From Campylorhamphus procurvoides (Eukaryota; Chordata; Aves; Passeriformes; Dendrocolaptidae): a stretch of 64,000 nucleotides of DNA. The position numbers were made by a program, and so were the translations under genes. The stretch is from assembly GCA_013396655.1 (NCBI GenBank), contig WBMV01000787.1:424892-488891 (forward strand), given 5' to 3'. Position 1 is the stretch's first letter; every line of letters starts with the position of its first letter. A model generated the notes under the pieces. It searched no databases and had not been told where the DNA came from. It was given only the letters and a program-made list of their open reading frames with translations. This document shows positions 25,501-35,362 of the stretch, one piece after another.

Positions 25501-28500
25501 GTCACCACCAAGAACACGCTGCTGCTGATCCATTCCTGTCTAGGACACCAGTTGAGATTGTGTTTCCAAAGAAAAACACAATTGCATCCGCCACATTTAT
25601 CTTGTCTCATTAAAGGCTACCATTAATCACCAAGCATTGGAGGCACATAAGAAGATGTGAATCATCTTCCCCTCCCCGCCCCAAATCCACCATAGGAATT
25701 CTGTGCATGCTTCATGGCATGTGGGAGCTTGAAAACCATGGGAACACATCACAGCCAGAACGGCGCCCCAGACAGAGGTGAGCTTCTTGGGTTGTTCACT
25801 TCCTGACAGGTAAGATCTATATTCACCAAAGGTCATGCTGTGTCCCCTGTGCTCCTAGCCCTTGGCATGCCCACGGAGCGTTGGCTCAGTTACAGATCCC
25901 AGCACACTGCTACATCCACCTACAGTCACACTTCCCCTCAATTATCACCCTTCCTGGGCTGTGACTCCTTCCCGAGCCTACCAAAGGGAGGTCAAAGGTA
26001 TTCTCTTCAATGCAAACAAAAGACACAAAAAAAACCCCAGAGGAAAGTTCAGACTCTGGCCTATTATACCACCAAATAAACTAATTTCATAAAAACAAGC
26101 TCATCATCACATGAGCAGCTTGGGCTGCAGGCAGATGCTGACAAGGAACATGCCATAAATCCCACACGGAGGAGGAGGTGGGAGAAGGGGGATTGCTTCA
26201 CCCAAACCATGCTAAACCAGGAGCATCAGTTCACAGCAATGAGTTCTAATCTTCCATCAACCACACACATGACTCAAAAGATGCACATTGCTAAAGCATT
26301 AAATACCCAAACTCATCAAATTAACCCTGGTTATCACCAATTACAATTAACAGCTGCACCAGTCATTCCATGCTCTGGCAGGGGATTGCTCATCAGAAGT
26401 GCCAAAAGCCTTACACAGCCACCCAGCCCACCAGGGCCCAAGCAGGACCAGTTCCACACAGAGCATCTCCACCAAGCAACCCTGATCTCCACCAAATCAC
26501 ACTTGCTGTCTTTAAGCCATACCTCTAATCCCCACAGGAGGTGATCCATTCACTCCCTTCTCTCTGGCTGCAAAGTTTCAGATGTCCACAGTGTGCTGTC
26601 ACACTTCCCTCTCCTTTCCTTCAACTAAGGAACACCAATATTCAGTATTTCCTTGTGAAACCTGTATATTACACCTCTACCTGTTCATATCAGGCTGTTG
26701 TGGCTCCACTCTGCAGTCAGACTGCATCTATGCCAAAAAAGGACCCACAGCAGGACACAACAGCCCAGTGAAGCCTTGCATGTAGCTTGTGTGTTTATGG
26801 ATCTCCACAAGCTAATCTTCCTCCAAAACAGATGGCAAGTGGCTGATTCACCTGTCCTTTAACCCATTCCAATACTCACTTCCTTTCCTGCCAACACGCT
26901 CCCATTTTTCACTCTCTCATACTCATGAGCTTGTGCAGACAATTATTTCTACCTCAGCAGAACACTTTGCACTGTCCTTTCAAAGGCACTTCTTTCTGCC
27001 AGATACCTCTCTCCTGTGCCCAAATCACCGGGATTGCTATCTCTGTCTTTAAGGAGCCTGAATCCCAACTGGCTGGAAGGGCACCAGCTGTCAGCTCAAC
27101 CTGCATTCTCTGTATCCTATTTTCAGAATCATAAAGGACTTTGGCAAGCAGTGTCTGTGAGTAACTTCCATGACCTGGCTTACAGACTTCCTTCAGAACA
27201 ACAGAACCACCATTGCTTCCTCAGTGGAGTTCTCCAAGCAATGACATAACAGGAGAGGCATTTTTAGGTGCAGTTGATTTTTCCACTAAGGGCACAGCAA
27301 TAGTAGGATTTACCCTCTGGATTACGGGAAGCAAACACCTCCTTCACTTTCACTATGTAAATATTATCCAAGTCCACTTAAAAATGTTTAGAGGTTTATA
27401 CAAAACACAAAGCTAACAAGTCTTTTACTAAAAGTAGGATCATGTCCTATGAAGCCAGCAGTTCCAGCTCCTCCCATACCTCAAAGGCTAAAGAGTGCCT
27501 TCATGGTGCTTCATCTTCAAAGCACCCGGGAACATCTGGCCAGCTGTTCTCACCTGGAATGTTTGTGTAACATTAAAGCTGGCCAGAACAGTTAAAGTAG
27601 TTCTCTCAATATTTCACTGGGGGTGCTGGATGTTGATGAGGTTATGGAGTTCATCCACAGCAATATTTCCTAGAAGATTCTTACCTCCCCTGTGCAGAAA
27701 TCCAGACCTATGCTGTGTTTCCTGTCTAGACTCTCCCCATTCCTTCTGCCCTTCCTGAAGGAACACTAATTTGTCTGCAAGACAACAGCTCCCCTTGTTC
27801 CACAAAAAGGACTGTGACACATGTCCCCTGGTACTGTCACCACATCCTCTGCACCCTGGAACATTCTCACAAGGAGAAGCAGGGCAAAACCACTACCTTG
27901 TGGAGCAAGGTAAGTATTCTCACCAGGACACATCTCTGGAGTCCCTCCCTTCCACCCATGACAGTGAGTCCCTGCAGAGGAGCTGAGCACACCAAACCCA
28001 CTCACTTCCTCCCCATCTCATCAGCTGTGACTGTCAGTTCTGCTTACACAGCAGAGTCCGTGGGAACCTTCCCTTTGGAGACATTGCTGGCTTTACATTT
28101 GGCCACCAAAGGGAACTGTGTAATGCACTTTCTTTTAATTTTAGCTTGAGAAATGATAATGACTGAGACATGCAGAAACTCCAGGCTCATGGTTCAAACT
28201 ACCTTTTTCTGAAAGCAAAGCACAAGAGGCAGCATTAGCCACACTGAAATGTCTTTCTTTTCTTTACTCCTCACATGGAGGAAATAACCACAAACCTCCT
28301 CTTAATTCTGCTGAATGATTGTCTCAGATTTGATGAAATATGGGTGAGGCAGTGCTGTGTTTTCCATGACCTGAACAAAAGAATTATCTTAACCAAACAT
28401 GACATCTCCCCAGAAATTCAAACCCAAGCATTTAGATACATTAAGAACTCCTTTAAAAACTGGTGAAGTGTGGCTGGAACATTCTGGTCTGTGTCTCAAG

Positions 28501-30151
28501 AGATCAAGTAGGAACGAACACAGTCCCTGCCTATGAATTTCTTCTTGAATTCATACAGCCAAACCCTGAGGCCTCCTATGGACATAAATAGGAGAGGAAA
28601 AGCCACACTCCACAAATCCCTTAAGGCTACACATCACTGTGTGATTATGGTCATTCAGGAATTTTCATTTAATAGTTTCCGGTAACATCCCATTTCTTCC
28701 CCATCCCTGTTTGTGCCCAAAGCACTTGCATTATAACCCAAAAGTTGAAGGTTTCTCCCCTCTCCTTCATGCTCAGACTTCAGGCAAAGAAGGTTCATTA
28801 TATTTCACGGCAGATTTGGAATTATTAGCTTAGAGAGAGATTTCTGAAGGCAGACAGGAACACTGCCATCCCCGATGGGGAACTAGCACCTGTTTGTCCT
28901 TCCTACAGGTAATAACTTAAAACCTTACTCCTCAAAACACCAACCACTCCACTGAAAGCACCTGATACCCCAGAGATGCACTCTTTCAGACTTTGCTGCT
29001 CAGCCTCCAGCCAGGCTGTGCTGCCTCCACCACCAGCCACCCTCAGAGCTTGTCTTTCACCTCTCATCACTCCCACCTCCACCAGCAGCAGCACAGCAAG
29101 TGAGAGGAAGAGACTCCAGCACAGAATCTCTCAGGGAGAGGCACCCACCACATAAGCACTGTCCTCAGCATGAAGCACCAGCACCTGGTTTGGGGAAGAT
29201 TCCTCAGCTGGGAAGCCTTGACTATAAAAGCATGCATTAGTGACAAACAGTGGAGTTTATAATGGTATGCCTGTGCCTTCAGGAGGGTGAAATGATGAGA
29301 GAGGAGATGCTTCTGTCCATCATTTATGTATAGCCTTGAATCAGCACCGTAAGAGCCCATAAACAGAATGGCCTCCACTCATAAGCTGCCCCTGAGGGCA
29401 GAGAAGCAACAACCCCTAAAAAGCCACACAGGGCACACGCTGTGAGCGGTGACACCACGCTCTGCCTGAGTCCTGCCCCTCCTGTCACCACAGCAGCCTG
29501 CAGGGTCCTGCCTCATGCCTGGCAGGGCTCCTGAGCCCCTCGATGGCCACGGCCACCCACCTGCACAGCCCTCCCCGTGGGGGCTTCTGCTCCTGCCTCC
29601 TCCCAGGAGCCTGGCATTGCTTCTGGCAGGGAGGGCTGGGTGAGCAGAACATCAGCACTCCCTGGACACCTCCAAAACCTCGTGTAGGTACAAGGGGGCC
29701 CAGAATCACTGTCAGCAACCCCTTCCAAAGAGCCTGGCATCGCTCCTGGCAGGGAATGCTGGGGAAGCAGAGCACCAGCTCTTCCCAAACACCTCCAAAA
29801 CCTCATGCAGGTGCCAGGGGGCCCGGGCTCACCACTGTCATCACCCCCAGCCCATTGGGGCCCGCTGCCCACCCTGCCCACCACGGTGACACCGGGGCCA
29901 CCACACCGAGCCCCCCGTGCCCTCGGTGGCTGCCAGAGCCAGCCCACCCACCACCAGCACCCCCGGGGGCGGGCAGAGCGGGGTTTGGTGCTCCGGAGGG
30001 GACGGCAATGGGGGCCCAGGGGGCAGGCCCGGCCCGGCCCGGCGCACTCACCCGCGGGCGGCCCGGGCGCGACCGGCGGCAGGACGAGGAGGAGGAGGAT
30101 GAAGAGGAGGAGGAGGAGGGGGTGGCAGAGGCAGGTCGGTGTCCAGGCCAT
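7410..30151 (-). CDS. ADAM9: ADAM9, complete: membrane metalloprotease-disintegrin
   Basis: Type I membrane zinc protease that sheds surface proteins. 22 coding exons with matching phases: 30052-30151, 22574-22671, 21837-21901, 20714-20792, 19156-19232, 18247-18436, 17417-17482, 16907-16978, 16192-16361, 14961-15042, 14614-14747, 14228-14399, 14020-14112, 13629-13824, 13030-13135, 12443-12626, 11716-11796, 11127-11232, 9954-10092, 9410-9512, 8735-8862, 7410-7521. Total 2553 nt, about 850 aa (human 819). Seen: Leu-rich signal peptide, prodomain ending in furin site [17 protein letters not shown] with Met-turn CIMSS, disintegrin with ECDLPEYC loop, cysteine-rich domain ([18 protein letters not shown]), EGF ([12 protein letters not shown]), TM segment ([19 protein letters not shown]) and a Pro-rich tail. 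Many stretches are near-identical to human ADAM9. Start ATG at 30151 has a good Kozak context (GCCATGG). Intron 18 uses a GC donor. Intron 21 contains a 527-N gap. Exon 1 is repeated at 30715-30814. Confidence 0.97.
7584..8110. other. Assembly gap (527 N) in ADAM9 intron 21
   Basis: Run of N between the last two coding exons of ADAM9. Splice phases of the flanking exons agree, so no coding sequence need be missing. Confidence 0.99.
14614..14747 (-). CDS. ADAM9: ADAM9 catalytic-site exon
   Basis: Encodes [13 protein letters not shown], the complete adamalysin zinc site with three His ligands and the catalytic Glu, followed by [13 protein letters not shown], the Met-turn. All active-site residues are present, so this protease should be functional, unlike neighbouring ADAM32. 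Confidence 0.95.
22672..29499 (-). other. ADAM9 intron 1, nothing recognised
   Basis: About 7 kb between exon 2 and the exon 1 region. Only short non-homologous ORFs occur on either strand. I see no exon-like segment with splice sites and family homology, no RNA gene and no obvious intact transposon. Confidence 0.7.
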
Positions 30152-30285
30152 GGCTGACCCCTCCCGTGGGGCGCTGGGTCCGGCCGGCGGCCCCGCGGCC
30201 TTATGGAGCCGGGCCGGGCCTGCAGTGCCATGCACCGCCCCGGGGCGGGGCCGGGGACAGGGGCGGGCATGGGGATGGGGACAGG
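29500..30285. repeat. Duplicated block, copy A (ADAM9 exon 1 and promoter)
   Basis: Starts at the CAGGGTCCTGCCTCATGCC motif and ends at the single N at 30286, after which the same sequence begins again. Copy A holds about 124 bp that copy B lacks, an internal near-repeat of the ...CTCCAAAACCTC... unit at about 29650-29810. The copies differ by a few substitutions, as two alleles would. Exon 1 is identical in both. Confidence 0.9.
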
Positions 30286-30286
30286 N

Positions 30287-30955
30287 GCAGGGTCCTGCCT
30301 CATGCCTGGCAGGGCTCCTGAGCCCCTCGATGGCCACGGCCACCCACCTGCACAGCCCTCCCCGTGGGGGCTTCTGCTCCTGCCTCCTCCCAGGAGCCTG
30401 GCATTGCTTCTGGCAGGGAGGGCTGGGTGAGCAGAACATCAGCACTCCCTGGACACCTCCAAAACCTCATGCAAGTGCCAGGGGCCCGGGCTCACCACTG
30501 TCATCACCCCCAGCCCATTGGGGCCCGCTGCCCACCCTGCCCACCACGGTGGCACCGGGGCCACCACACCGAGCCCCCCGTGCCCTCGGTGGCTGCCAGA
30601 GCCAGCCCACCCACCACCAGCACCCCCGGGGGTGGGCAGAGCGGGGTTTGGTGCTCCGGAGGGGACGGCAATGGGGGCCCAGGGGGCAGGCCCGGCCCGG
30701 CCCGGCGCACTCACCCGCGGGCGGCCCGGGCGCGACCGGCGGCAGGACGAGGAGGAGGAGGATGAAGAGGAGGAGGAGGAGGGGGTGGCAGAGGCAGGTC
30801 GGTGTCCAGGCCATGGCTGACCCCTCCCGTGGGGCGCTGGGTCCGGCCGGCGGCCCCGCGGCCTTATGGAGCCGGGCCGGGCCTGCAGTGCCATGCACCG
30901 CCCCGGGGCGGGGCCGGGGACAGGGGCGGGCATGGGGATGGGGACAGGGACAGGG
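30287..30955. repeat. Duplicated block, copy B (second ADAM9 exon 1)
   Basis: Near-identical repeat of 29500-30285, bounded by single Ns at 30286 and 30956. It includes a second intact ADAM9 first exon on the minus strand at 30715-30814 with the same ATG and GTGAGT donor. Most likely an uncollapsed haplotype in the assembly. Confidence 0.9.
30715..30814 (-). CDS. ADAM9: Second copy of ADAM9 exon 1 (probable assembly duplicate)
   Basis: Encodes the same [16 protein letters not shown]... signal peptide and ends in GCG G|GTGAGT exactly as 30052-30151 does, 663 bp further on. No second set of downstream exons exists, so this is either an allelic contig or an alternative first exon; the single-N boundaries favour the former. 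Confidence 0.85.
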
Positions 30956-30956
30956 N

Positions 30957-31090
30957 TCGTCCCGATCCTGGTCCTCGTCCCGATCCTGGTCCCAGACACA
31001 GCACTGGCCCCAATCCTACTCCTGGCCCTAGACATAGCCCCAGCACTGGTCCTGGTCCTGGCCCCAGACTCATCCCCGGTCCTGGTCCTG
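30957..31090. repeat. Hexamer-like minisatellite (CCTGGT-rich)
   Basis: Starts right after the single N at 30956. Repeats of CCTGGTCCT / CCGATCCTGGTC / CCTGGCCC type run for about 130 bp. Low-complexity sequence of this kind explains why the contig broke here. Confidence 0.75.
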
Positions 31091-31325
31091 GTCCTAGCCA
31101 TCGGCTCCCACCCGTGACACCGCACCCCACACCACCCCACGGACAGCAGCACCACCCCAGGTCACCCGGACAGCCACCCGGTCCCCCTGCAAAGAGCCTC
31201 AACTTTGCTGTTGCTTTTTGGGATTAAAAACAACCCTAAAGTGATGAGGTCCCAAAGGAGATGCCCGTGAATGGAGCCGGTGTGGGTTCCGCTGGCCTTT
31301 TCTGCCAAAAAACTGCCCTGCACGG

Positions 31326-31610
31326 AGGAAGCAGAGTCACAGAATACCCTGGCCCTGCACAGACACCCCCAAAATCCCACCATGTCCCTGAGAGCATCAT
31401 CCAAANGCAGAGTCACAGAATACCCTGAGCTGAGTCCACATCCTGGCCCTGCACAGACACCCCCAAAATCCCACCATGTCCCTGAGAGCATCATCCAAAA
31501 ATTCCTTAAGCTCTGTCAGCCTTGGGTGCCCACTGTCCTGGGGAGCCTGTTCAGTGCCAGAACACCCTCTGGAAAAGAGCCTTTTCCCGATATATTGGAA
31601 GCACATGGTA
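31326..31610 (-). mobile_element. CR1 LINE fragment with an internal assembly duplicate
   Basis: The plus strand shows the complement of CR1: TCACAGAATACC, then CACCATGTCCCTGAGAGCATC, GGGGAGCCTGTTCAGTGCC and AAGAGCCTTTTCCCGATAT. The stretch 31326-31405 is repeated after the single N at 31406 with a short insertion in the second copy. Confidence 0.7.
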
Positions 31611-31660
31611 CACAACACACCATCCCTCCACAAGGCAATGCCACAGGTACAGGTGAGTGA

Positions 31661-31917
31661 CAGAAGCTCCTCAGAATGGGACTTTGTTGCAGGTTTTTCC
31701 CTCTTTTGAGCACCAGGCCTGTCACCCTGCCCTGCCAGTGGTCCACAGACACCCTGAAGGATTGGCATCTTCCTCTGGGAAAAGCANGAGAAGCTCCTCA
31801 GAATGGGACATTGTTACAGGTTTTGCCCTCTTGTGAGCACCAGGTGTGTCACCCTGCCCTGACAGTGGTCCACGGACACCCTGAGAGGGCTTGGCATCTT
31901 CCTCTGGGAAAAGCAGG
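31661..31917. repeat. Near-duplicate pair split by a single N at 31786
   Basis: 31661-31785 and 31787-31917 share AGAAGCTCCTCAGAATGGGA, the CACCCTGCCCTG.CAGTGGTCCAC core and TTGGCATCTTCCTCTGGGAA. They differ by scattered substitutions. I do not recognise the element. The pattern is the same as the other single-N duplicates. Confidence 0.8.
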
Positions 31918-32580
31918 AACAAACAATGTGTGACACATCTGTCACATTACGAGCAGGTGATAGAGAAGCAGCACAACACAGCGTGTGAGAGCCCAGGCAA
32001 ACAACACCGAGGATCTCCATCTCCATCCCTACAAAGCCTGCACACAGCTCTTGAGTCAGGGGATAAATACTCTGTGCTTGGGCATTACCCAAGATACAGG
32101 AGGCTTCCCATGGGTTATGATATCATGGATCACATATGGATACCTGCGCACTGTACAAATAATACACAAACATGAATCATCCCATGGTTCCTGCCTGAGG
32201 GGCAAGGGATTCCCAGGTCTGTGTGTAGCAAGAGCCACATCCATCTCCCTTGGCTTTTCCCGTCACTCAGCACCACTGTTGCAGCTCTGCAATACAACTG
32301 AAGACAACACACCTCGAGGCTCCAGGGACAGGTGAGACCCTGGAGCCCAGCCCTGGACTGGGGCCATTCACTGGCTCCAGCACGGACTTTGTGACTAGAA
32401 TGAGGCAAGTGAGACAACCCTTCTGAGTGGGATTACCTGATATTCCCATAAGGATGTTTGTTTCTTTCCAAGGCGGAGATGGGAGCGACTCTCCCTTGAA
32501 CCAGCACAAAGGGCAGACACAGGGAATGGCTCAGTGGAGTGAATTTACTAAGGAATAGTACAGACGGACCCGAGCCCGGC
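31918..32580. other. Spacer between the ADAM9 promoter and TM2D2, nothing recognised
   Basis: No supported exon, RNA gene or repeat beyond the blocks listed separately. In a correct assembly part of this interval may be TM2D2 intron 1 or flank. Confidence 0.5.
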
Positions 32581-32639
32581 CGTGTTAGAGCACCGAGCCC
32601 CGGTGGTGCCGGTGAAGCCCCGGCCATACCAGAGGAGCC

Positions 32640-32791
32640 CCATCGGTACCCGAGTACCCCCATCGGTACCGGAGCACCCCTGTCAGTACCGGAGCAGCCC
32701 AGTCGGTACCGGAGCAGCCCCGTCGGTACCGGAGCAGCCCCATCGGTACCGGAGCACCCCCATCAGTACCGGAGCAGCCCTGTGAGTACCG
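32640..32791. repeat. 20-bp minisatellite running into an N gap
   Basis: At least seven units of GGTACCGGAGCAGCCCCGTC with point variants, period exactly 20 bp. The array continues into the 131-N gap at 32792-32922, so its true length is unknown. There are no unique spacers, so it is not a CRISPR array. Confidence 0.93.
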
Positions 32792-32922
32792 NNNNNNNNN
32801 NNNNNNNNNNNNNNNNNNNNNNNNNNNNNNNNNNNNNNNNNNNNNNNNNNNNNNNNNNNNNNNNNNNNNNNNNNNNNNNNNNNNNNNNNNNNNNNNNNNN
32901 NNNNNNNNNNNNNNNNNNNNNN
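32792..32922. other. Assembly gap (131 N)
   Basis: Lies between two different minisatellites (20-bp and 18-bp units), which is the probable cause of the gap. Confidence 0.99.
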
Positions 32923-32985
32923 CCTGGGCATCCCTCATGGCCTGGGCATCCCTCGTGGCCTGGGCATCCCTCATGGCCTGGGCCT
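32923..32985. repeat. 18-bp minisatellite before TM2D2 exon 2
   Basis: Three and a half units of CCTGGGCATCCCTCATGG. The array ends about 12 bp before the acceptor CTCTCCACAG of TM2D2 exon 2, so it overlaps the polypyrimidine/branch region of that intron. Confidence 0.9.
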
Positions 32986-32997
32986 TCCTCTCCACAG

Positions 32998-33740
32998 CCC
33001 CGAGGAGTTCGTGGAGTGCGAGGAGCCAGTGGACCACAGCGGGAACGCCACAGCGCAGCAGGAGCTGGGACACGGCTGCGTGAAGGTGAGGGCACGGCAG
33101 GACGGGCTGGGGGCGGCCCANCCGTGGGGTACGCGCTGCTGTGCGGGCAGGCCGCGCTGCTGCTCGGTAACCTGCTGCTGCTGCACGGCCGCGGCCTGCC
33201 GGGCAACGACACCGACCCCCGCGACACCGAGCCCGCCACCTGGGCCTACACCGACCCGCGGGCGCCGCTCGTNGTGCCGGGCGCTGGATGGCATCGAGTG
33301 TGCTGAGCCACGGAGCTTCCTGCGGGGCAGCCGGCCCTGTGTCAAGTAGGAGCGTCCCTGTGCCCTTCCCCAGTCCCTGTCCCCCCTTCCCCAGTCCTTG
33401 TCCCCCCTTCCCCAGTCCCTGTCGCCACTCTCCAGTCCCTGTCCCCCCCGCTTCCCAGCTCTGGTCCCCATGGGGGGAGCAGGGAAGGCTGGCACCCCCT
33501 GACTCTCCCCCCATCTTCCCTCACAGGTACACCGGGCACTACTTCATCACCACGCTGCTCTACTCCTTCTTCCTTGGCTGCTTCGGGGTGGATCGGTTCT
33601 GCCTGGGCCACACTGGCACGGCCGTGGGGAAGCTGCTGACCCTGGGGGGCCTGGGCATCTGGTGGTTTGTGGATCTGATCCTGCTCATCACTGGAGGGCT
33701 GATGCCCAGCGATGGCAGCAACTGGTGCACCGTGTACTGA
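32998..33740 (+). CDS. TM2D2: TM2D2, exons 2-4 (fragmented by assembly)
   Basis: TM2-domain membrane protein of the family named for an amyloid-beta binding relative; Drosophila homologues affect Notch signalling. Exon 2 is 32998-33085 ([20 protein letters not shown], ending GCVK). Partial exon 3 is 33274-33345 ([18 protein letters not shown]...CVK). Exon 4 is 33527-33740, with two TM helices around the conserved DRF turn ([19 protein letters not shown], then [19 protein letters not shown]) and a stop after NWCTVY. Phases of exons 2, 3 and 4 agree. The first 15 or so residues of exon 3 are missing at the N at 33273. Exon 1 sequence lies between exons 2 and 3 (see 33122-33272). The C-terminal part is almost identical to human TM2D2. 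Confidence 0.93.
33122..33272 (+). CDS. TM2D2: TM2D2 exon 1, misplaced contig
   Basis: Between single Ns at 33121 and 33273, the frame starting at 33124 reads [20 protein letters not shown] then [17 protein letters not shown] and [11 protein letters not shown]. This is the TM2D2 signal peptide and N-terminal segment ([17 protein letters not shown] is shared with human), which must precede exon 2 at 32998. The ATG is lost at the left N. The small GC-rich contig has been placed one exon too far downstream. Confidence 0.9.
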
Positions 33741-34015
33741 GGGAGGGGCAGGGCTGGAGCCCCCCTGGCACCTCCCCTCACTCCCAGCACCAGCCCAGGC
33801 TCTGCCTGGCACAGCGTGGACTTACAGAGCTGTAACTCACTGTGCAGGACAGTTACTTTCGTTAATGCCTCTGTACAAACCTTGGACACAAAGTTGTTCA
33901 CTGTATATTTTGCTTATTTAAAATAACCTGGATTTCCCCTCTCCTCCCCAGCTCCCCCAAATGGTGACAGCTTAAAAAATCAGACCTTGCAAACACAGGA
34001 GGTCAAACAATCCTT

Positions 34016-34021
34016 AATAAA
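34016..34021 (+). terminator. Candidate TM2D2 polyadenylation signal
   Basis: AATAAA on the plus strand about 275 nt after the TM2D2 stop codon. Confidence 0.5.
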
Positions 34022-35339
34022 ATCTGGAAGGAGCTGACTCCATGTAATTTGGGGATTAATAGAGTCACAGCCACACAGAGATGGAGGCCATGGGGTCATG
34101 GTCCAGCCCCAAGCCCCCAGGCCAGTCCATTACTCTGGGGTTCTGGACCCTGGTTACTTTGGGGTCATGGGCCTCCCAGCCAGGGGACCCAGGGTCCGAG
34201 GCTGGAACCAGCAAGGCTGAGTAACCCCTGCTACAGGGACTTTGTGGCAAAGCCAAAGCTCTAATTCCAAATTAACATCCTGTTCACTGGGTTAGGTTTG
34301 GTAGAACCTGCATCCTCTGGACAACGTCACTTAGTCCTAATGACAGGGCTTGTTTCTACCTGGAGCTGTCCAGAACATCCAGGAGCCATCACAGTGCTGG
34401 GAAGAGCCTTGAGCTCCCAAGGGGCAGCTCCTGTCCACGTGCTGGGCACCCCTCCAGCCCCAAGGGGTGCTTGTGGGAGCTGCAACAGCCTCACACCCGA
34501 AAGAGGAAGCCCCACCAGTTGAGACTGAGAACCTACCAAGCTTGATAAAAAGGGGAAAAGGAAGCTGCAGCAAGTCCCAGCCAGGGCCAGAGATAAAAAT
34601 TAATGTATGCAAATGTCCAGTCACATTTGAGGTAAAATACAGCAAACACACACTCTCGATTTCACACAGCTCTGCAAGCTGAGGCCCCTCCAGCCCTTTG
34701 GCCACTTTCTGCCTGTGGTACTTCTACTGTCGTGGAGCTGCCTCGGGGCTCAGTTTGGCTGGGAATTCTGCCTATTCCAGTTTTGGTTTGTGGCTCACCA
34801 CACCAACTCCTCCTCTCTGGGGAAGGGGGTTGGTTGTCACCCACTTAGGTCACCACTGATCTGTGTTTGGCAGCTTTGACTGGGGTCAGGGGGAGGCTTC
34901 ATCCTGAAGCTGCCACATTCCTCAGCAGAACAACTGGGCTGAAAAGTCCATGGAGGGGAAAAAACTGCAGCGAGCCAGAAAAAAGAAAAAAAAGAATAAT
35001 CCCATGTGCAAAAGCCCATTGTCACTGACAGCTCCCACATCCCAGCCCCCTGCTGCCAACTCACAGAAGGACCTCAAATTCCTTGCTGCACCAGGCTCTC
35101 CTGAGCCACACTGAGGAACAGCCATAGCTGGGGCCTTGGTCTGGCCTTCAGAATGGCCAAGAGAGTTGTGACATCCCAGACTCCAGCAGCACCCTGGGGA
35201 TGGGGGGAGCACCCACCAGTGGCCCTGGGGTCCCCCCCAGCTGCTGCACCCTGTACCCCCCACCCTGCTGGGGACAGCGTTCAACCCCCGGGCAATTCTT
35301 ATGCAAAATATATAGTGCAAAGAGACAGCCTGGGAAAGC
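34022..35339. other. TM2D2-PLEKHA2 intergenic region, no HTRA4 seen
   Basis: In human HTRA4 lies between PLEKHA2 and TM2D2. Here about 1.3 kb separates the two 3' ends and I find no serine-protease (GNSGGPL type), Kazal or PDZ-like frame on either strand. Confidence 0.6.
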
Positions 35340-35356
35340 AACTGGGATTTTCCCTC

Positions 35357-35362
35357 TTTATT
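35357..35362 (-). terminator. PLEKHA2 polyadenylation signal
   Basis: Minus-strand AATAAA, giving a 3'UTR of about 2.4 kb (roughly 35340-37730) after the stop codon at 37731-37733. No coding signal was seen in that interval. Confidence 0.6.

Larger units (their letters stand above)
29840..30955. promoter_or_regulatory. CpG island, ADAM9/TM2D2 divergent promoter region
   Basis: Very GC-rich and CpG-dense sequence surrounds the ADAM9 start codon in both copies, with GGGGCGGGG Sp1-type boxes at about 30240-30250 and again at about 30903-30915. TM2D2 lies head-to-head on the plus strand, and in mammals the two genes share a short bidirectional promoter. The true TM2D2 exon 1 would be expected close to here, not at its assembled position. 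Confidence 0.7.

Noticed and set aside
29513..31155. Several 140-400 codon frames on both strands around the ADAM9 promoter
   Set aside because: They run through single Ns, repeat because the DNA block is repeated, and show no homology. The only real coding part is the 33-codon ADAM9 exon 1 on the minus strand.
32640..32985. Regular direct repeats that could suggest a CRISPR array
   Set aside because: Units are directly contiguous without unique spacers, and the sequence is a bird nuclear genome. This is a minisatellite.
32539..33514. 255- and 309-codon frames over the TM2D2 region
   Set aside because: They cross the N gap and the 20-bp minisatellite. Only the TM2D2 exon segments within them are supported.
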